Origin: Vibrio atlanticus
GTDB lineage: Bacteria > Pseudomonadota > Gammaproteobacteria > Enterobacterales > Vibrionaceae
NCBI RefSeq assembly: GCF_024347315.1
Contig: NZ_AP025460.1
Coordinates: 1,240,001-1,304,000 of the forward strand
Reading direction: 5' to 3'
Length of the DNA: 64,000 bases
The notes under the pieces are model-generated. The model had not been told where the DNA came from. It did no database searches and was given only the letters and a program-made list of their open reading frames with translations. The position numbers were made by a program, and so were the translations under genes. This document shows positions 40,619 to 51,721 of this stretch, piece by piece (position 1 is the first letter of the stretch; each line of letters opens with the position of its first letter).

Positions 40619-40653
40619 GAAAATGCCCGTTAATTTGACGGGCATTTTTTTTT
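40619..40653 (+). terminator. aspS terminator
   Basis: AAATGCCCGT/ACGGGCATTT stem followed by a long T run. Confidence 0.95.
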
Positions 40654-40705
40654 GCGTTCGATATACTAAGCTGAAAAGCATGTATAAATAATCAGTATTG
40701 AAGTT

Positions 40706-41227
40706 ATGTCTATTATCTTGGGGATTGACCCTGGCTCTCGCATTACCGGCTATGGCGTGATTCGTCAAAATGGTCGCCATCTATATTACTTAGGTAGTGG
40801 TTGTATTCGTACTTCCGAAAAAGAACTGCCAGGTCGACTAAAACAGATTTATGCCGGTGTGAGCGAAATCATCACTCAGTTCCAACCGGATGTGTTTGCG
40901 ATCGAGCAGGTTTTTATGTCGAAGAACGCTGACTCTGCACTTAAGCTTGGACAAGCTCGAGGTAGCGCGATTGTGGCAGCGGTGAATGCAGATTTACCTG
41001 TTCATGAATATGCGGCTCGTTTGATCAAACAAGCGGTGACTGGTAATGGTGGCGCTGATAAGTCTATGGTTCAGAATATGGTGATGAGCATGCTCAAACT
41101 ACCCGCTAAGCCACAAGCCGACGCAGCCGATGCTCTAGGCGTAGCGATCACTCACGCTAACACCAATAAAACCTTGGTCGCACTTGCAGGAAAAGCAACG
41201 GGAGCAAGAAAAGGGCGTTACCGTTAA
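40706..41227 (+). CDS. ruvC: Holliday junction resolvase RuvC
   Basis: Endonuclease of RNase H fold, 173 residues as in E. coli, that cuts four-way junctions with RuvAB. The acidic active site shows Asp7 (GIDPGS), the Glu of FAIEQVFM and two Asp in [11 protein letters not shown]. It lies upstream of ruvA with a terminator in the 176-bp gap. Confidence 0.97.
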   Translation: MSIILGIDPGSRITGYGVIRQNGRHLYYLGSGCIRTSEKELPGRLKQIYAGVSEIITQFQPDVFAIEQVFMSKNADSALKLGQARGSAIVAAVNADLPVHEYAARLIKQAVTGNGGADKSMVQNMVMSMLKLPAKPQADAADALGVAITHANTNKTLVALAGKATGARKGRYR

Positions 41228-41332
41228 TCTAGGTTCTGCGTTTTCTAAAAAACTGAGCCATGTGTTTTCCAAGCATATAGTTTTCAAAGCATGTAGCTCC
41301 CCAAGCTCAAATAATTCACTTCGAAAAAACAC

Positions 41333-41365
41333 AAAGAACTGGATAAGTATCCAGTTCTTTTATAT
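41333..41365 (+). terminator. ruvC terminator
   Basis: Perfect 12-bp stem AAAGAACTGGAT/ATCCAGTTCTTT with loop AAGT, followed by TATATT-rich sequence. It would separate ruvC from ruvAB. Confidence 0.82.
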
Positions 41366-41403
41366 TCTGTCTTCCAAATTAAATTCCATCAAGAGAGTGA
41401 ATT

Positions 41404-42015
41404 GTGATCGGACGTCTCCGCGGTACATTAATAGAAAAACAGCCACCAGAATTATTGATTGAAGTCAGTGGTGTTGGTTATGAAGTTCAAATGCCAATGA
41501 GCTGTTTTTATGAGTTACCAAACGTAGGCGAAGAAGCAATTATCTACACTCATTTTGTGGTACGTGAAGATGCTCAGCTACTTTATGGTTTTAACACGGT
41601 TAAGGAGCGTGCCTTGTTCCGCGAAGTGATTAAAGCGAATGGTGTCGGTCCTAAACTTGGTCTTGGGATTCTTTCAGGCATGACCGCTAGCCAATTCGTT
41701 CAAAGTGTTGAACGAGAAGATATCTCTACGCTGGTTAAACTGCCGGGTGTTGGTAAGAAAACCGCAGAACGTCTGGTTGTTGAAATGAAAGACCGCCTAA
41801 AAGGGTGGGGCGCGGGGGACCTGTTTACTCCAGCGACGGATGCAGCTCCTATTGACTCTATGCCAACTGTGCACGACGCGGAAGAAGAAGCGGTAAGTGC
41901 GCTACTTGCATTAGGCTACAAGCCGACTCAAGCTTCTAAGGTGGTTTCTCAAGTAGCTAAAGATGGCATGACCAGCGAACAGTTGATTCGCGAAGCTCTG
42001 AAATCGATGGTTTAA
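41404..42015 (+). CDS. ruvA: Holliday junction DNA helicase subunit RuvA
   Basis: Tetrameric junction-binding protein, 203 residues (E. coli 203). It has an N-terminal OB fold ([20 protein letters not shown]), two helix-hairpin-helix motifs ([11 protein letters not shown] and [16 protein letters not shown]) and a C-terminal domain that binds RuvB. The start codon is GTG. The E. coli SOS operon places ruvA and ruvB together; no clear LexA box was found upstream. Confidence 0.97.
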   Translation: MIGRLRGTLIEKQPPELLIEVSGVGYEVQMPMSCFYELPNVGEEAIIYTHFVVREDAQLLYGFNTVKERALFREVIKANGVGPKLGLGILSGMTASQFVQSVEREDISTLVKLPGVGKKTAERLVVEMKDRLKGWGAGDLFTPATDAAPIDSMPTVHDAEEEAVSALLALGYKPTQASKVVSQVAKDGMTSEQLIREALKSMV

Positions 42016-42118
42016 TACCCGATATACTTGTTCTACAAAATAGACTCATTCACTTTGCCTTTACACAGAATCAAGAAGCGCAGAGTCAACAAGAGCATAG
42101 TTAGGAATAGCAGAATTT

Positions 42119-43135
42119 ATGATTGAAGCCGATCGCCTTATTGCACCGGACAACCCAGTATTCAAAGATGAAGATGTTATCGACCGTGCAATACGTCCAA
42201 AAGCGTTAGCCGACTATCAAGGGCAGGACCACGTTCGTAACCAGATGGAGATTTTCATTCAAGCCGCTCAAATGCGAAATGAAGCTCTGGATCATCTGTT
42301 GATTTTTGGCCCTCCCGGTTTAGGTAAAACCACGTTGGCGAACATTGTTGCCAATGAAATGGATGTGAGCATCCGCACGACTTCAGGTCCAGTTTTAGAA
42401 AAAGCGGGCGATTTAGCCGCGCTATTAACTAACCTCGAAGAAAACGATGTGCTTTTCATTGATGAGATCCACCGCTTAAGCCCTGTGGTTGAAGAGGTTC
42501 TGTATCCAGCAATGGAAGATTACCAACTGGATATCATGATTGGTGAAGGCCCTGCGGCTCGCTCTATCAAGATTGACCTTCCTCCTTTTACTTTGATTGG
42601 TGCAACCACTCGTGCTGGCTCACTGACATCGCCATTACGTGACCGTTTTGGTATTACTCAGCGTCTTGAGTACTACAAGGTTGAAGATCTTCAAAACATC
42701 GTTCAGCGCAGCGCTGATTGCCTTGGACTTTCATTGGAGTCGGATGGGGCATTAGAAATTGCTCGTCGTGCTCGTGGTACACCGCGTATCGCGAACCGTT
42801 TATTACGCCGTGTACGAGATTACGCGGAAGTGAAAGCCGACGGACATATTTGCCCGGACGTAGCGGATAAGGCACTCAACATGTTGGACGTGGATGCCAA
42901 AGGCTTTGATTACATGGATAGAAAGCTTCTACTTGCGATTATGGAAAAGTTTGGTGGTGGTCCGGTCGGTATCGACAACATGGCAGCCGCGATTGGTGAA
43001 GAAAAAGATACGATTGAAGATGTATTGGAACCGTATTTGATTCAGCAGGGTTATCTGCAAAGAACACCAAGAGGTCGAATTGCTACCGACAGAGCGTATT
43101 TACACTTCGGAATAGACAAGCCCTCAAATCGTTAA
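42119..43135 (+). CDS. ruvB: Holliday junction branch-migration motor RuvB
   Basis: AAA+ hexameric motor of 338 residues. Walker [12 protein letters not shown] is at about 62-72, Walker [11 protein letters not shown] follows, then sensor 1 GATTRAG and the arginine-bearing sensor 2 [13 protein letters not shown]. The C-terminal winged-helix domain includes [10 protein letters not shown]. It is 103 bp after ruvA with no terminator between. Confidence 0.98.
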   Translation: MIEADRLIAPDNPVFKDEDVIDRAIRPKALADYQGQDHVRNQMEIFIQAAQMRNEALDHLLIFGPPGLGKTTLANIVANEMDVSIRTTSGPVLEKAGDLAALLTNLEENDVLFIDEIHRLSPVVEEVLYPAMEDYQLDIMIGEGPAARSIKIDLPPFTLIGATTRAGSLTSPLRDRFGITQRLEYYKVEDLQNIVQRSADCLGLSLESDGALEIARRARGTPRIANRLLRRVRDYAEVKADGHICPDVADKALNMLDVDAKGFDYMDRKLLLAIMEKFGGGPVGIDNMAAAIGEEKDTIEDVLEPYLIQQGYLQRTPRGRIATDRAYLHFGIDKPSNR

Positions 43136-43151
43136 CTTATTCATGTCTAAA

Positions 43152-43184
43152 GATCCCAGTTGCATAAGCGCTGGGATTTTTTGG
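43152..43184 (+). terminator. ruvAB terminator
   Basis: ATCCCAG/CTGGGAT stem (43153-43159, 43171-43177) followed by a T run. Confidence 0.9.
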
Positions 43185-43687
43185 TTTTTATTGAATAACA
43201 ACTCTTTGAGCAAATCGATAAAAAGGCTAAATAGAGAAATTCAAAAATGGAAACTTTGATTTCAAGTTTGATTTAGCCAACAAAAAATGAAATAAACTGT
43301 CATATCTTTTGTTAATACTTTATAGGTAGTTGTAATTTGGATGTTGAAGTGGTGCTGAGCTTTTGTCACAGATATCATGCGCGGTTATTAACAACGCTAA
43401 AATTGGTGTGATTTTAATCATGATTGTTTAAAAATAACTCTAATTTGCTTGAATAAAATTGATACAAATCAACGCAGACTTCTCCTATAAACCTTTTGAA
43501 ACATACTGATTTTACCAGTAATATTAGCGCCAGCTATATTAGCTCATGCTTAACAATAATCTAACTATAACGGTACGTTTTTGCTACAAATTTCAATTTG
43601 TAATAACAATTATATAAATTGTTTTAACATGGATATTTGCGGTGAATAATCACACAAGTGTCATTCAGCCGACACAAAGGAGTTACC
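43185..43687. other. cyd operon upstream region
   Basis: A 503-bp AT-rich region between the ruvB terminator and cydA. It contains the Fnr-type box at 43459-43472 and runs of GTTAATA/TTAAC that could be ArcA boxes but are too loose to call. No gene was seen. Confidence 0.6.
43459..43472. promoter_or_regulatory. perfect Fnr-type binding site upstream of cydA
   Basis: TTGATACAAATCAA matches the Fnr consensus TTGAT-N4-ATCAA at all ten fixed positions. It lies 216 bp before the cydA start. Fnr and ArcA control cydAB in E. coli; the same is expected here. Confidence 0.75.
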
Positions 43688-45274
43688 ATGATTGATGTTG
43701 TTGATCTGTCGCGATTGCAGTTTGCATTTACAGCGATGTATCACTTCCTATTTGTTCCACTGACTTTAGGTATGGCATTTCTTCTTGCCATTATGGAGTC
43801 AGTATATGTAATGACTGGCAAACAAATTTACAAGGACATGACCAAGTTCTGGGGTAAATTGTTTGGTATTAACTTTGCTCTTGGTGTAGCGACGGGCTTA
43901 ACCATGGAGTTTCAGTTTGGTACGAACTGGTCTTACTATTCTCACTACGTTGGAGACATCTTCGGTGCTCCGCTAGCTATTGAAGCGCTTGTTGCATTCT
44001 TCCTAGAGTCTACTTTTGTTGGTCTTTTCTTCTTCGGTTGGGACAGATTGTCAAAGCGTCAGCACTTAGCGGTAACGTGGTTAGTAGCACTTGGCTCTAA
44101 CTTCTCAGCGCTTTGGATCTTGGTAGCGAACGGCTGGATGCAAAACCCAGTGGGTGCGGAATTTAACTTTGAAACCATGCGTATGGAAATGGTGAGCTTC
44201 GCTGAAGTTGTACTAAACCCAGTAGCGCAAGTTAAATTCGTACACACAGTGGCGTCTGGTTACACAACGGGTGCAATGTTCATCCTTGGTATCAGCTCAT
44301 ACTACATTCTTAAAGGTCGTGACCTTGCCTTTGCTCGTCGCTCTTTTGCGATTGCAGCATCTTTCGGTATGGCGGCGATCCTGTCAGTAATCGTACTAGG
44401 TGATGAATCTGGTTACGAGCTTGGTGAAGTTCAAAAAGTGAAGCTCGCTGCGGTAGAAGCAGAGTGGCACACTGAAGAAGCTCCAGCAGCATTTACTGTT
44501 TTTGGTATTCCAAACCAAGAAACAATGAATACTGACTACGCAATTAAAATCCCTTACGTAATGGGTATCATCGCAACGCGTTCGCTTGATACTGAAGTTA
44601 CGGGCCTGCGTGACTTACGTGATGATCACGTTGATCGTATCCGTACTGGTATGTACGCATACGAGCTGCTTGAAAAGCTACGTGGTGGTGATCGTTCAGA
44701 AGAGAACAAAGCAGCATTTGATGAAGTAAAAGGTGACCTAGGTTACGGACTACTTCTTAAGCGCTATACAGACGACGTTGTTGATGCAACAGAAGACCAA
44801 ATCCAAATGGCTGCGGATGATTCTATCCCAACAGTTTGGCCTCTATTCTGGTCGTTCCGTCTGATGGTTGCTTGTGGCTTCATCATGCTGTTTGTATTCG
44901 GTGCGGCGTTTGTTCAAACGTGTCGTCAGAAGATCGAACAGAAACCATGGGTACTTAAAGCGGCGCTATTCTCAATCCCACTACCTTGGATTGCGATTGA
45001 AGCAGGTTGGTTTGTTGCTGAATTTGGTCGTCAACCATGGGCGGTTGGTGAAATCCTGCCGGTTAACGTTGCTGCATCAGCACTGACTATTGAACAGCTT
45101 TGGACTTCTCTATTTGCAATTCTTGCACTGTACACAGTGTTCTTGATTGCTGAAGTTTACCTAATGCTGAAATTCGCACGTAAAGGTCCAAGTAGCTTAA
45201 AGACAGGCCGTTACCACTTTGAACAAAACGATAACTCTGTTGAAGACAAAGTTAGCCGTTCAGTCGAAGTATAA
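43688..45274 (+). CDS. cydA: cytochrome bd ubiquinol oxidase subunit I
   Basis: Haem-binding core of the high-affinity bd quinol oxidase, 528 residues (E. coli 522). It has the haem ligand His in [13 protein letters not shown] (near 19), the long Q-loop (about 255-390), the conserved [12 protein letters not shown] and several TM helices. The ORF could start ten codons earlier, but ATG at 43688 follows AAAGGAG and gives [12 protein letters not shown] as in CydA. It is first of cydA-cydB-cydX-ybgE. Confidence 0.98.
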   Translation: MIDVVDLSRLQFAFTAMYHFLFVPLTLGMAFLLAIMESVYVMTGKQIYKDMTKFWGKLFGINFALGVATGLTMEFQFGTNWSYYSHYVGDIFGAPLAIEALVAFFLESTFVGLFFFGWDRLSKRQHLAVTWLVALGSNFSALWILVANGWMQNPVGAEFNFETMRMEMVSFAEVVLNPVAQVKFVHTVASGYTTGAMFILGISSYYILKGRDLAFARRSFAIAASFGMAAILSVIVLGDESGYELGEVQKVKLAAVEAEWHTEEAPAAFTVFGIPNQETMNTDYAIKIPYVMGIIATRSLDTEVTGLRDLRDDHVDRIRTGMYAYELLEKLRGGDRSEENKAAFDEVKGDLGYGLLLKRYTDDVVDATEDQIQMAADDSIPTVWPLFWSFRLMVACGFIMLFVFGAAFVQTCRQKIEQKPWVLKAALFSIPLPWIAIEAGWFVAEFGRQPWAVGEILPVNVAASALTIEQLWTSLFAILALYTVFLIAEVYLMLKFARKGPSSLKTGRYHFEQNDNSVEDKVSRSVEV

Positions 45275-45287
45275 GTGAGGGAATATT

Positions 45288-46424
45288 ATGTTTGATTACG
45301 AAAGCTTACGACTTATTTGGTGGGTATTGATCGGTGTTCTACTGGTTGGTTTCGCCGTAACTGACGGCTTTGACATGGGTGTTGCTGCTCTGTCTCCTGT
45401 TATCGGTAAGAGCGACACTGAACGTCGTATTATGCTAAACACGATTGCCCCTCACTGGGATGGCAACCAAGTATGGCTAATTACGGCTGGTGGTGCATTG
45501 TTCGCTGCATGGCCATTGGTTTACGCGACGTCTTTCTCTGGTTTCTACTTCGCAATGTACGTGACGCTAGCAGCACTTTGGCTACGTCCACTTGCTCTTG
45601 ATTACCGTTCAAAGATTGAAGAGCCAAAATGGCGTAAGGCATGGGACTACGCACTTTGCTTTAGTGGCACAGTTCCGCCAATCATCTTTGGTGTAGCGTT
45701 TGGTAACTTACTGCAAGGTGTTCCATTCGAACTGAACTACCTGATGATGTCTAAGTATCATGGTACGTTCTTCGCTCTGCTAAACCCGTTTGCATTACTA
45801 TGTGGCGTGTTGGCTCTGATGTTGTTCGTCATGCAAGGTGCAACATGGCTTCAAATGAAGACAACAGAAGAACTGCACAGCCGCGCACGTAACGTTGCTC
45901 AGATCACTGGCCTAATTGCTATTGCTCTGTTCGTTATCGGTGGTTTCTGGGTTCAATCTATCGAAGGCTATGTAATTACAAGCACGATAGACACGTTTGC
46001 TGATTCAAACCCACTAAATAAAGAAGTATCACTTCAAGTTGGTGCTTGGATGACAAACTTCGAAACGTATCCAGCAATGTGGGCTGCGCCGATTCTTGGT
46101 GTAGCAATGCCACTGCTTGCTGTGATTGCATCTCGCTTTGAACGCGGTGGTTTCGCATTCTTGTTCTCAAGCCTATCTAACGCTGGTGTTATTCTAACGG
46201 CTGGTTTTGCAATGTTCCCATTCGTAATGCCATCAAGCTGGAACCCTAACCATAGTTTGACTATGTGGGATTCAACAGCAAGTGAGCTAACGCTTGGTCT
46301 TATGACTGGAGTTGCGGCGGTAATGGTTCCTGTGATTCTTGGCTACACAACGTGGACATACTACAAAATGTTCGGTCGTCTAGATAAGAAACACATCGAA
46401 GATAACGACGTTTCAGCTTACTAA
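45288..46424 (+). CDS. cydB: cytochrome bd ubiquinol oxidase subunit II
   Basis: A 378-residue polytopic partner of CydA (E. coli 379). The N-terminus MFDYESLRLIWWVLIGVLLVGF and the GFDMGVAALSP motif are typical, with about eight TM helices. It is 13 bp after cydA in the same transcript. Confidence 0.98.
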   Translation: MFDYESLRLIWWVLIGVLLVGFAVTDGFDMGVAALSPVIGKSDTERRIMLNTIAPHWDGNQVWLITAGGALFAAWPLVYATSFSGFYFAMYVTLAALWLRPLALDYRSKIEEPKWRKAWDYALCFSGTVPPIIFGVAFGNLLQGVPFELNYLMMSKYHGTFFALLNPFALLCGVLALMLFVMQGATWLQMKTTEELHSRARNVAQITGLIAIALFVIGGFWVQSIEGYVITSTIDTFADSNPLNKEVSLQVGAWMTNFETYPAMWAAPILGVAMPLLAVIASRFERGGFAFLFSSLSNAGVILTAGFAMFPFVMPSSWNPNHSLTMWDSTASELTLGLMTGVAAVMVPVILGYTTWTYYKMFGRLDKKHIEDNDVSAY

Positions 46425-46455
46425 GCTAGAAGTTAAATAACTTAGGAGAAATTTT

Positions 46456-46563
46456 ATGTGGTATTTCGCATGGATTTTGGGTGTACTTCTAGCATGTGCA
46501 TTCGGCATCATCAATGCTCTATGGTTAGAGCATTCAGAAATGATGGATAAAGACAGTGAGTAA
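46456..46563 (+). CDS. cydX: cytochrome bd oxidase small subunit CydX
   Basis: A 35-residue single-helix peptide starting MWYFAWILGVLLACAFGI and ending in DKDSE, with the conserved Trp/Glu near the helix end (ALWLE). CydX stabilises the haems of CydAB. The ribosome-binding site is AGGAG 7 nt before the ATG. It ends in an 8-bp overlap with ybgE. Confidence 0.95.
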   Translation: MWYFAWILGVLLACAFGIINALWLEHSEMMDKDSE

Positions 46564-46858
46564 TCTCGCAGAGCAAATCGCTAAACTGCATCAACCAATG
46601 GATAAGACTCTGTTAAGAGCTTTATCTCTAGTATTGGGTTTCATGCATGTAGGTTTAGTGATGTGGGAACCTGAAGCGTATGCGACAAGCATCGGTGGCT
46701 TTAACGCGATTATCGGGCCAATGTTCATTTGGGCAGCATGTTCAAGCATGGTTTACGGTATCGGATTTAAGCCGAGAGCTTGGATGTGGCAACTACTGTT
46801 CAGCCCATACGTTTCACTCACAATTTTGCTCTACCTAACGGTGCTGCGCCTTTTATAA
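46556..46858 (+). CDS. ybgE: cyd operon protein YbgE
   Basis: A 100-residue membrane protein with three hydrophobic segments, found at the end of cyd operons and of unknown role. It starts with GTG (46556) inside the last codons of cydX, indicating translational coupling. The C-terminus ends with the hydrophobic YLTVLRLL. Confidence 0.92.
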   Translation: MSNLAEQIAKLHQPMDKTLLRALSLVLGFMHVGLVMWEPEAYATSIGGFNAIIGPMFIWAACSSMVYGIGFKPRAWMWQLLFSPYVSLTILLYLTVLRLL

Positions 46859-46919
46859 AAGGCAAAGGATTTAGGTTCATAACGACGTGAACCTTTATAC
46901 TTGTTGGGTTTTTAGCCAA

Positions 46920-46953
46920 AAAGAGGTCATCTTATACAGATGGCCTTTTTTTT
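46920..46953 (+). terminator. cyd operon terminator
   Basis: AGGTCATCT/AGATGGCCT stem (one wobble) with loop TATAC, followed by a T run. Confidence 0.9.
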
Positions 46954-46959
46954 CGTCTC

Positions 46960-46988
46960 TTAAATCAAAAAATTCACAGCGATATACT
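46960..46988 (+). promoter_or_regulatory. possible ybgC-tol promoter
   Basis: A good -10 TATACT (46983-46988) lies 17 bp after a weak TTAAAT (46960-46965), just past the cyd terminator and about 60 bp before the ybgC start. Confidence 0.4.
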
Positions 46989-47048
46989 ATTAATGATAAG
47001 GAGTTAGGTTATAGTGAGATCTTTATCGTTTTGAATTGTGGTATCAAA

Positions 47049-47468
47049 TTGCAGGGATTATCTAAGCCATTTACGTGGCCAGTGACAGTGTATTACGAAG
47101 ACACCGATGCAGGTGGTGTTGTATACCATTCAAACTATCTTAAGTTTTTCGAACGCGCTCGAACTGAGATGTTGCGCTCAATTGGCGTCTCTCAGCAAGT
47201 CTTGTTAGAACAAAATATCGGTTTTGTAGTCCGACATATGGACATCGATTTTATTCAAGGTGCGCGCCTTGATGATTCTTTACAAGTCATTACAAATATT
47301 TACGAGTTGAAGCGAGCTACCTTGGTCTTCTGTCAAGAGATCGTAAATCCTGATGGCAAAGCATTGTGTAAAGCAATGGTTAAGGTAGCATGTATCGACA
47401 ATCAAAAAATGAAACCCAAAGCAATGCCAACATTTATTCTCACGGAGCTAACGAATAGTGACTGCTGA
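47049..47468 (+). CDS. ybgC: acyl-CoA thioesterase YbgC (Tol-Pal associated)
   Basis: Hotdog-fold thioesterase of 139 residues (E. coli 134), with the 4HBT signature [21 protein letters not shown] near the start (Asp catalytic in YEDTDAGG). No ATG is near the conserved start, so a TTG at 47049 ([10 protein letters not shown]) is chosen by homology; no strong ribosome-binding site confirms it, and the open frame continues to 46887. It overlaps tolQ by 11 bp and heads the tol-pal operon. Confidence 0.87.
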   Translation: MQGLSKPFTWPVTVYYEDTDAGGVVYHSNYLKFFERARTEMLRSIGVSQQVLLEQNIGFVVRHMDIDFIQGARLDDSLQVITNIYELKRATLVFCQEIVNPDGKALCKAMVKVACIDNQKMKPKAMPTFILTELTNSDC

Positions 47469-48141
47469 AATCTCAATCTTAGGCCTAATTTTAGAAGCTA
47501 GCTTACTAGTTAAGATGGTCATGCTAATTCTCATGGGCATGTCTGTTGTTTCTTGGGCGATGATCATCAAACGAAGCAAAGTATTATCTCAAGCTACTAA
47601 ACAAACTGACGTGTTTGAAGATAAGTTCTGGTCTGGAGTTGATCTCGCTAAATTGTATCAAGAGAGTAATAAGCGCAAAGACGAACTCTCTGGTACTGAA
47701 GAGATTTTTTACGCCGGCTTCACAGAGTTTGCTCGCCTTCGAAAATCAAATGCAGCGTCTCCAGACTTCATCATGGAAGGCACTGGTCGTGCAATGCGTG
47801 TTGCGGTTGCTCGCGAAGTTGATGAACTGGAAACGAACTTACCTTTTTTGGCGACCGTCGGTTCTATCAGCCCATACATTGGCCTATTTGGTACGGTTTG
47901 GGGCATCATGCACTCATTCATTGCATTAGGTGAAGTGAAGCAAGCGACATTAGCAATGGTTGCTCCTGGTATTGCAGAAGCACTGATCGCGACAGCAATG
48001 GGCTTATTCGCGGCGATTCCAGCTGTGATGGCGTATAACCGTTTTAGCAGCCGAGTTGGTAAGCTAGAGCACAACTACGCGACTTTCTCTGAAGAGTTCC
48101 ATAGCATTCTTCACCGTCAAGCGATGGCTGGCAGGGAATAA
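47458..48141 (+). CDS. tolQ: Tol-Pal system protein TolQ
   Basis: Inner-membrane motor subunit of 227 residues (ExbB/MotA family) with three TM helices, including [14 protein letters not shown] and [19 protein letters not shown]. With TolR it uses the proton gradient to energise TolA. The start is GTG, overlapping ybgC. Confidence 0.97.
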   Translation: MTAEISILGLILEASLLVKMVMLILMGMSVVSWAMIIKRSKVLSQATKQTDVFEDKFWSGVDLAKLYQESNKRKDELSGTEEIFYAGFTEFARLRKSNAASPDFIMEGTGRAMRVAVAREVDELETNLPFLATVGSISPYIGLFGTVWGIMHSFIALGEVKQATLAMVAPGIAEALIATAMGLFAAIPAVMAYNRFSSRVGKLEHNYATFSEEFHSILHRQAMAGRE

Positions 48142-48144
48142 TAG

Positions 48145-48588
48145 ATGGCCGGATACCAACCTAAAAAACGCAAAATGACAGCAGAGATTAACGTTGTACC
48201 TTACATCGACGTTATGCTTGTTTTGCTGATCATTTTTATGGTGACTTCGCCATTTGTTACTCAAGGCGTAGATGTTGAATTGCCTCAAGCTTCAACGGCC
48301 AAATCTGCACAAGATCTATTGGGTGACGACAACGCGAGTTTCATTATCGTTGAAGTGAACAAAGATGGTGAGCTTGGTTTGAGCGTTAATAACGAAGAGG
48401 TTCAGCGAGGCTTGTCTCTGGAAGATATTATCGTCCGAGTGAAGGCGGAACTGTCTCTGAACCCAAATTCTCCAGTGGCGGTTGGCGGTGATGCTGCAAC
48501 GCCTTACGCTGAAGTGGTTATCTTACTTGATGAATTAAGCCGTGCAGGTGTGCCAAAGGTTGGCCTTTTAACGGATATAAGGGAATAG
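48145..48588 (+). CDS. tolR: Tol-Pal system protein TolR
   Basis: ExbD-family protein of 147 residues with one TM helix carrying the proton-handling Asp in INVVPYIDVMLVLLIIFMV (about 15-33) and a periplasmic domain. It lies 3 bp after tolQ. Confidence 0.97.
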   Translation: MAGYQPKKRKMTAEINVVPYIDVMLVLLIIFMVTSPFVTQGVDVELPQASTAKSAQDLLGDDNASFIIVEVNKDGELGLSVNNEEVQRGLSLEDIIVRVKAELSLNPNSPVAVGGDAATPYAEVVILLDELSRAGVPKVGLLTDIRE

Positions 48589-48601
48589 CTCCGTAGCATT
48601 C

Positions 48602-49669
48602 ATGAAAGCGAATAATAAAAAATCCAATAATTTTAGATCACCGCTTCTTATTTCTCTTGGGCTGCACGTCGTTTTATTCGTTGCGCTCATTTGGGGAGCG
48701 GATTTCACCATGTCAGAGCCAAAGCCTACAGGGCAGATGGTTCAAGCTGTGGTGATTGATCCTCAGTTGGTTCGCCAACAAGCTCAACAGATTCGTCAAC
48801 AAAGAGAAGCGGCGAGCAAAAAAGAGCAAGAGCGTTTAGATAAACTAAGACGTGAAAGCGAACGACTTGAAAAAAACCGTAAAGCTGAAGAAGAGAACAT
48901 TCGAAAGCTGAAAGAAAAGCAAGCTAAAGAAGCCAAAGCGGCTCGCGACGCGGAAAAGCGTCGAGTTGAAAATGAAAAGCAACGTAAAGTTGAAGAGGCT
49001 CGCTTAAAACAAGAGAAAAAGAAAGCCGCTAAAGCAGAAGCTGATCGTAAGTTGAAAGAAGCCGCGGTTGTGAAAGCAGAGAAAGAACGCAAGGCAAAAG
49101 AAGCGGCCATTGCTAAAGCTGAACAAGAACGCGTGGCGAAAGAAAAAGCCGCGAAAGAGGCCGCTGAAAAAGCTCGTAAAGAAAAAGAAGCTGCTGAGCG
49201 TGCTGAGAAACAACGTATAGCGAAAGAGAAAGAAGCGGCAGCCGCAGCAGAAAAAGCTCGTAAAGCGAAAGAAGCGGCAGCAAGAGCGGAGAAAGAGCGT
49301 AAACAGCAAGAAGCGGCATTGAATGATATTTTTGCTGGGCTTGAAACTGAGGCGACTCAAAACTCTTCAGCAAGACAACGATTTATTAGTGATGAAGTGC
49401 AGCGTATTGGTGCTATCTATACCCAACTGATTCAGCAGAACCTCTTGTTAGAAGACAGCTATAGAGGGCGCTCATGTAGAGTGAATCTTAAGCTTATTCC
49501 TGCGGGTTCAAGCGCTATTTTGGGTAGTTTGAGTATCTTAGATGGCGACAACCGTTTATGTGCCGCAACGAAGCGTGCGGTAGCACAAGTGCAATCTTAC
49601 CCGTTACCTAAGGACCCAGACATTATAAAATCACTGAAAGACATTAACTTAACTGTATCACCAGAGTAA
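48602..49669 (+). CDS. tolA: Tol-Pal system protein TolA
   Basis: A 355-residue inner-membrane protein that spans the periplasm. TM at about 12-33, then a long Lys/Ala/Glu-rich helical domain II (about 60-245, many KEKAAKEA-type repeats) and a globular C-terminal domain III (about 250-355) that contacts TolB, Pal and colicins. Repeat number in domain II is the part most likely to vary among strains. Confidence 0.96.
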   Translation: MKANNKKSNNFRSPLLISLGLHVVLFVALIWGADFTMSEPKPTGQMVQAVVIDPQLVRQQAQQIRQQREAASKKEQERLDKLRRESERLEKNRKAEEENIRKLKEKQAKEAKAARDAEKRRVENEKQRKVEEARLKQEKKKAAKAEADRKLKEAAVVKAEKERKAKEAAIAKAEQERVAKEKAAKEAAEKARKEKEAAERAEKQRIAKEKEAAAAAEKARKAKEAAARAEKERKQQEAALNDIFAGLETEATQNSSARQRFISDEVQRIGAIYTQLIQQNLLLEDSYRGRSCRVNLKLIPAGSSAILGSLSILDGDNRLCAATKRAVAQVQSYPLPKDPDIIKSLKDINLTVSPE

Positions 49670-49681
49670 AAGGACGAACTT

Positions 49682-51034
49682 GTGTTAAAGAAACTATTAC
49701 TGAGTTTTGTTTTCTTAATAGCTACAAGCAGCCAGTTTGCCCATGCGGCACTGGAGCTGGTTATTACAGATGGTATTAACTCTGCACGACCTATCGCTAT
49801 TGTTCCTTTCCGTTGGGAAGGCGCAGGACCATTGCCTCACGATGTGTCAGCAGTTATCGCTTCTGACTTGCAACGCAGTGGTAAATTCAGCCCAGTTGCG
49901 ACAAGTAAAATGCCTCAAACGCCTTACAGCGAAACCGAGGTGAATTTTGATGCTTGGACTAACCTAGGTGTTGATTCACTACTAACAGGTAGCATCACTA
50001 AAAATGCCGAAGGGCAGTATGTGGTGAACTACCAACTGATCGACATTGTCCGTGGTCAACTGACTAAAGGGCAAAGCCGTGCACTAAGCGATGAAGGCCA
50101 ATTAGTACTTTCTAAAGATCATGTGCTGTTCAACAAGAAAGCGACAGTGCCTGGTAAACGCTTGAGAGAGTACGCACACCGAATCTCTGATTTAGTGTAT
50201 GAAGAGCTAACGGGTGAGAAAGGGGCGTTTCTAACGCGTATTTCTTACGTAGTTGTGAACGACAAAGACAAATACCCGTACCAGCTTCGTGTTGCTGACT
50301 ACGACGGCTTTAACGAGCGTTTGGTGCTTCGTTCTAAGCAGCCTCTTATGTCACCAGCGTGGTCGCCAGACGGTAAGAAGCTTGCGTATGTGAGTTTCCA
50401 AAATGGCCAAGCAGAAATATTTATAATGAATATTTATACGGGTGAGCGCGAGAAAGTGACGTCATACCCTCGTCATAATGGTGCGCCAAGATTCTCGCCA
50501 GATGGTAAAACATTGGCGTTGGTATTGTCGAAAACAGGCAGTCTTCAGGTGTACACTCTCGACCTTGCTAGCCGTAAGCTGACTCAAATTACCCGCGGTC
50601 GTTCTAACAATACTGAACCATTCTGGCACCCAGATGGCAAGTCTCTAATTTTCACATCTGATCGTGGTGGTAAACCACAGATTTATAATGTAAATTTGTC
50701 AAATAATTCGACATCTCGTATTACTTGGCAAGGTAGCCAAAACTTAGGTGGCCAGATCACCCCTGACGGACGATTCCTGATTATGGTTAATCGTAGCAAT
50801 TCGGGCTTTAATTTGGCTAAACAAGATTTGGAAACCGGTGCGGTTCAGGTGCTAACAAAAACATTGTTAGATGAATCTCCAAGTATTGCACCGAATGGAG
50901 GTATGGTTATCTATAGCTCTATTTACAATAAAACAAACGTACTATCGATGGTTTCTATCGATGGTCGTTTTAAGGCTAGATTACCAGCAACGAACGGACG
51001 CGTAAGAGCGCCTTCGTGGTCACCGTTTCTCTAG
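49682..51034 (+). CDS. tolB: Tol-Pal system protein TolB
   Basis: Periplasmic protein of 450 residues. The signal peptide ends at AHA (about residue 23), then an anticodon-binding-like N-domain and a six-bladed beta-propeller with WD40-like repeats ([37 protein letters not shown]). It interacts with Pal. The start is GTG. Confidence 0.97.
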   Translation: MLKKLLLSFVFLIATSSQFAHAALELVITDGINSARPIAIVPFRWEGAGPLPHDVSAVIASDLQRSGKFSPVATSKMPQTPYSETEVNFDAWTNLGVDSLLTGSITKNAEGQYVVNYQLIDIVRGQLTKGQSRALSDEGQLVLSKDHVLFNKKATVPGKRLREYAHRISDLVYEELTGEKGAFLTRISYVVVNDKDKYPYQLRVADYDGFNERLVLRSKQPLMSPAWSPDGKKLAYVSFQNGQAEIFIMNIYTGEREKVTSYPRHNGAPRFSPDGKTLALVLSKTGSLQVYTLDLASRKLTQITRGRSNNTEPFWHPDGKSLIFTSDRGGKPQIYNVNLSNNSTSRITWQGSQNLGGQITPDGRFLIMVNRSNSGFNLAKQDLETGAVQVLTKTLLDESPSIAPNGGMVIYSSIYNKTNVLSMVSIDGRFKARLPATNGRVRAPSWSPFL

Positions 51035-51145
51035 TTGATTTGATATATTCTTTTAGCTATTGATAGTGTTAACTATTGTGGCATTTAACTATCTATAGCA
51101 CTTAGTCGCTGTAGAAACTAAGTTTGATAACGTAAGGAAAAAAAG

Positions 51146-51688
51146 ATGCAACTTAACAAAGTTCTTAAAGGCTTGATGATTGCACTACCAGTGATGGCAG
51201 TAACGGCATGTAGCTCAACTGATGAAGCAACTTCTGCTACATCTGGCACAGAAAGCAACCAAACAACTTCAGGTTCAGAAGGCAACGTAGATACAACTGT
51301 TGTAACGCCAATTGACGCTAACGGTCAACTGTCTGAGCAAGAGCTTAAAGAGCAAGCGCTACGCGAAACTCAAACAATCTACTTCGCATTCGATAACTCT
51401 ACTATCGCTGGCGACTACGAAGAAATGCTTGCAGCTCACGCAGCATACCTAGTTAAGAACGTTGATATGAACGTTACTGTTGAAGGTCATGCTGATGAGC
51501 GCGGTACTCCTGAGTACAACATCGCACTTGGTGAGCGTCGTGCACAAGCTGTAGCGAAATACCTACAAGCTCTAGGTGTTCAAGCAGACCAAATCTCTAT
51601 CGTAAGCTACGGTGAAGAGAAGCCACTTCTTCTAGGTCAATCTGAAGACGTGTACGCTAAAAACCGTCGTGCAGTACTAGTTTACTAA
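51146..51688 (+). CDS. pal: peptidoglycan-associated lipoprotein Pal
   Basis: Outer-membrane lipoprotein of 180 residues with lipobox AVTAC (Cys22), a Thr/Ser-rich linker and an OmpA-like domain (about 72-180; [29 protein letters not shown] partly quoted) that binds diaminopimelate in peptidoglycan. It is 111 bp after tolB. Confidence 0.97.
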   Translation: MQLNKVLKGLMIALPVMAVTACSSTDEATSATSGTESNQTTSGSEGNVDTTVVTPIDANGQLSEQELKEQALRETQTIYFAFDNSTIAGDYEEMLAAHAAYLVKNVDMNVTVEGHADERGTPEYNIALGERRAQAVAKYLQALGVQADQISIVSYGEEKPLLLGQSEDVYAKNRRAVLVY

Positions 51689-51721
51689 TTTCAGTAGGCT
51701 ATATAATTGAGGAATTGCCTC

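Noticed and set aside
48796-49373. Minus-strand frames rich in Phe/Ser/Leu opposite tolA
   Set aside because: They are antisense reflections of the Lys/Ala/Glu codon bias of TolA domain II.
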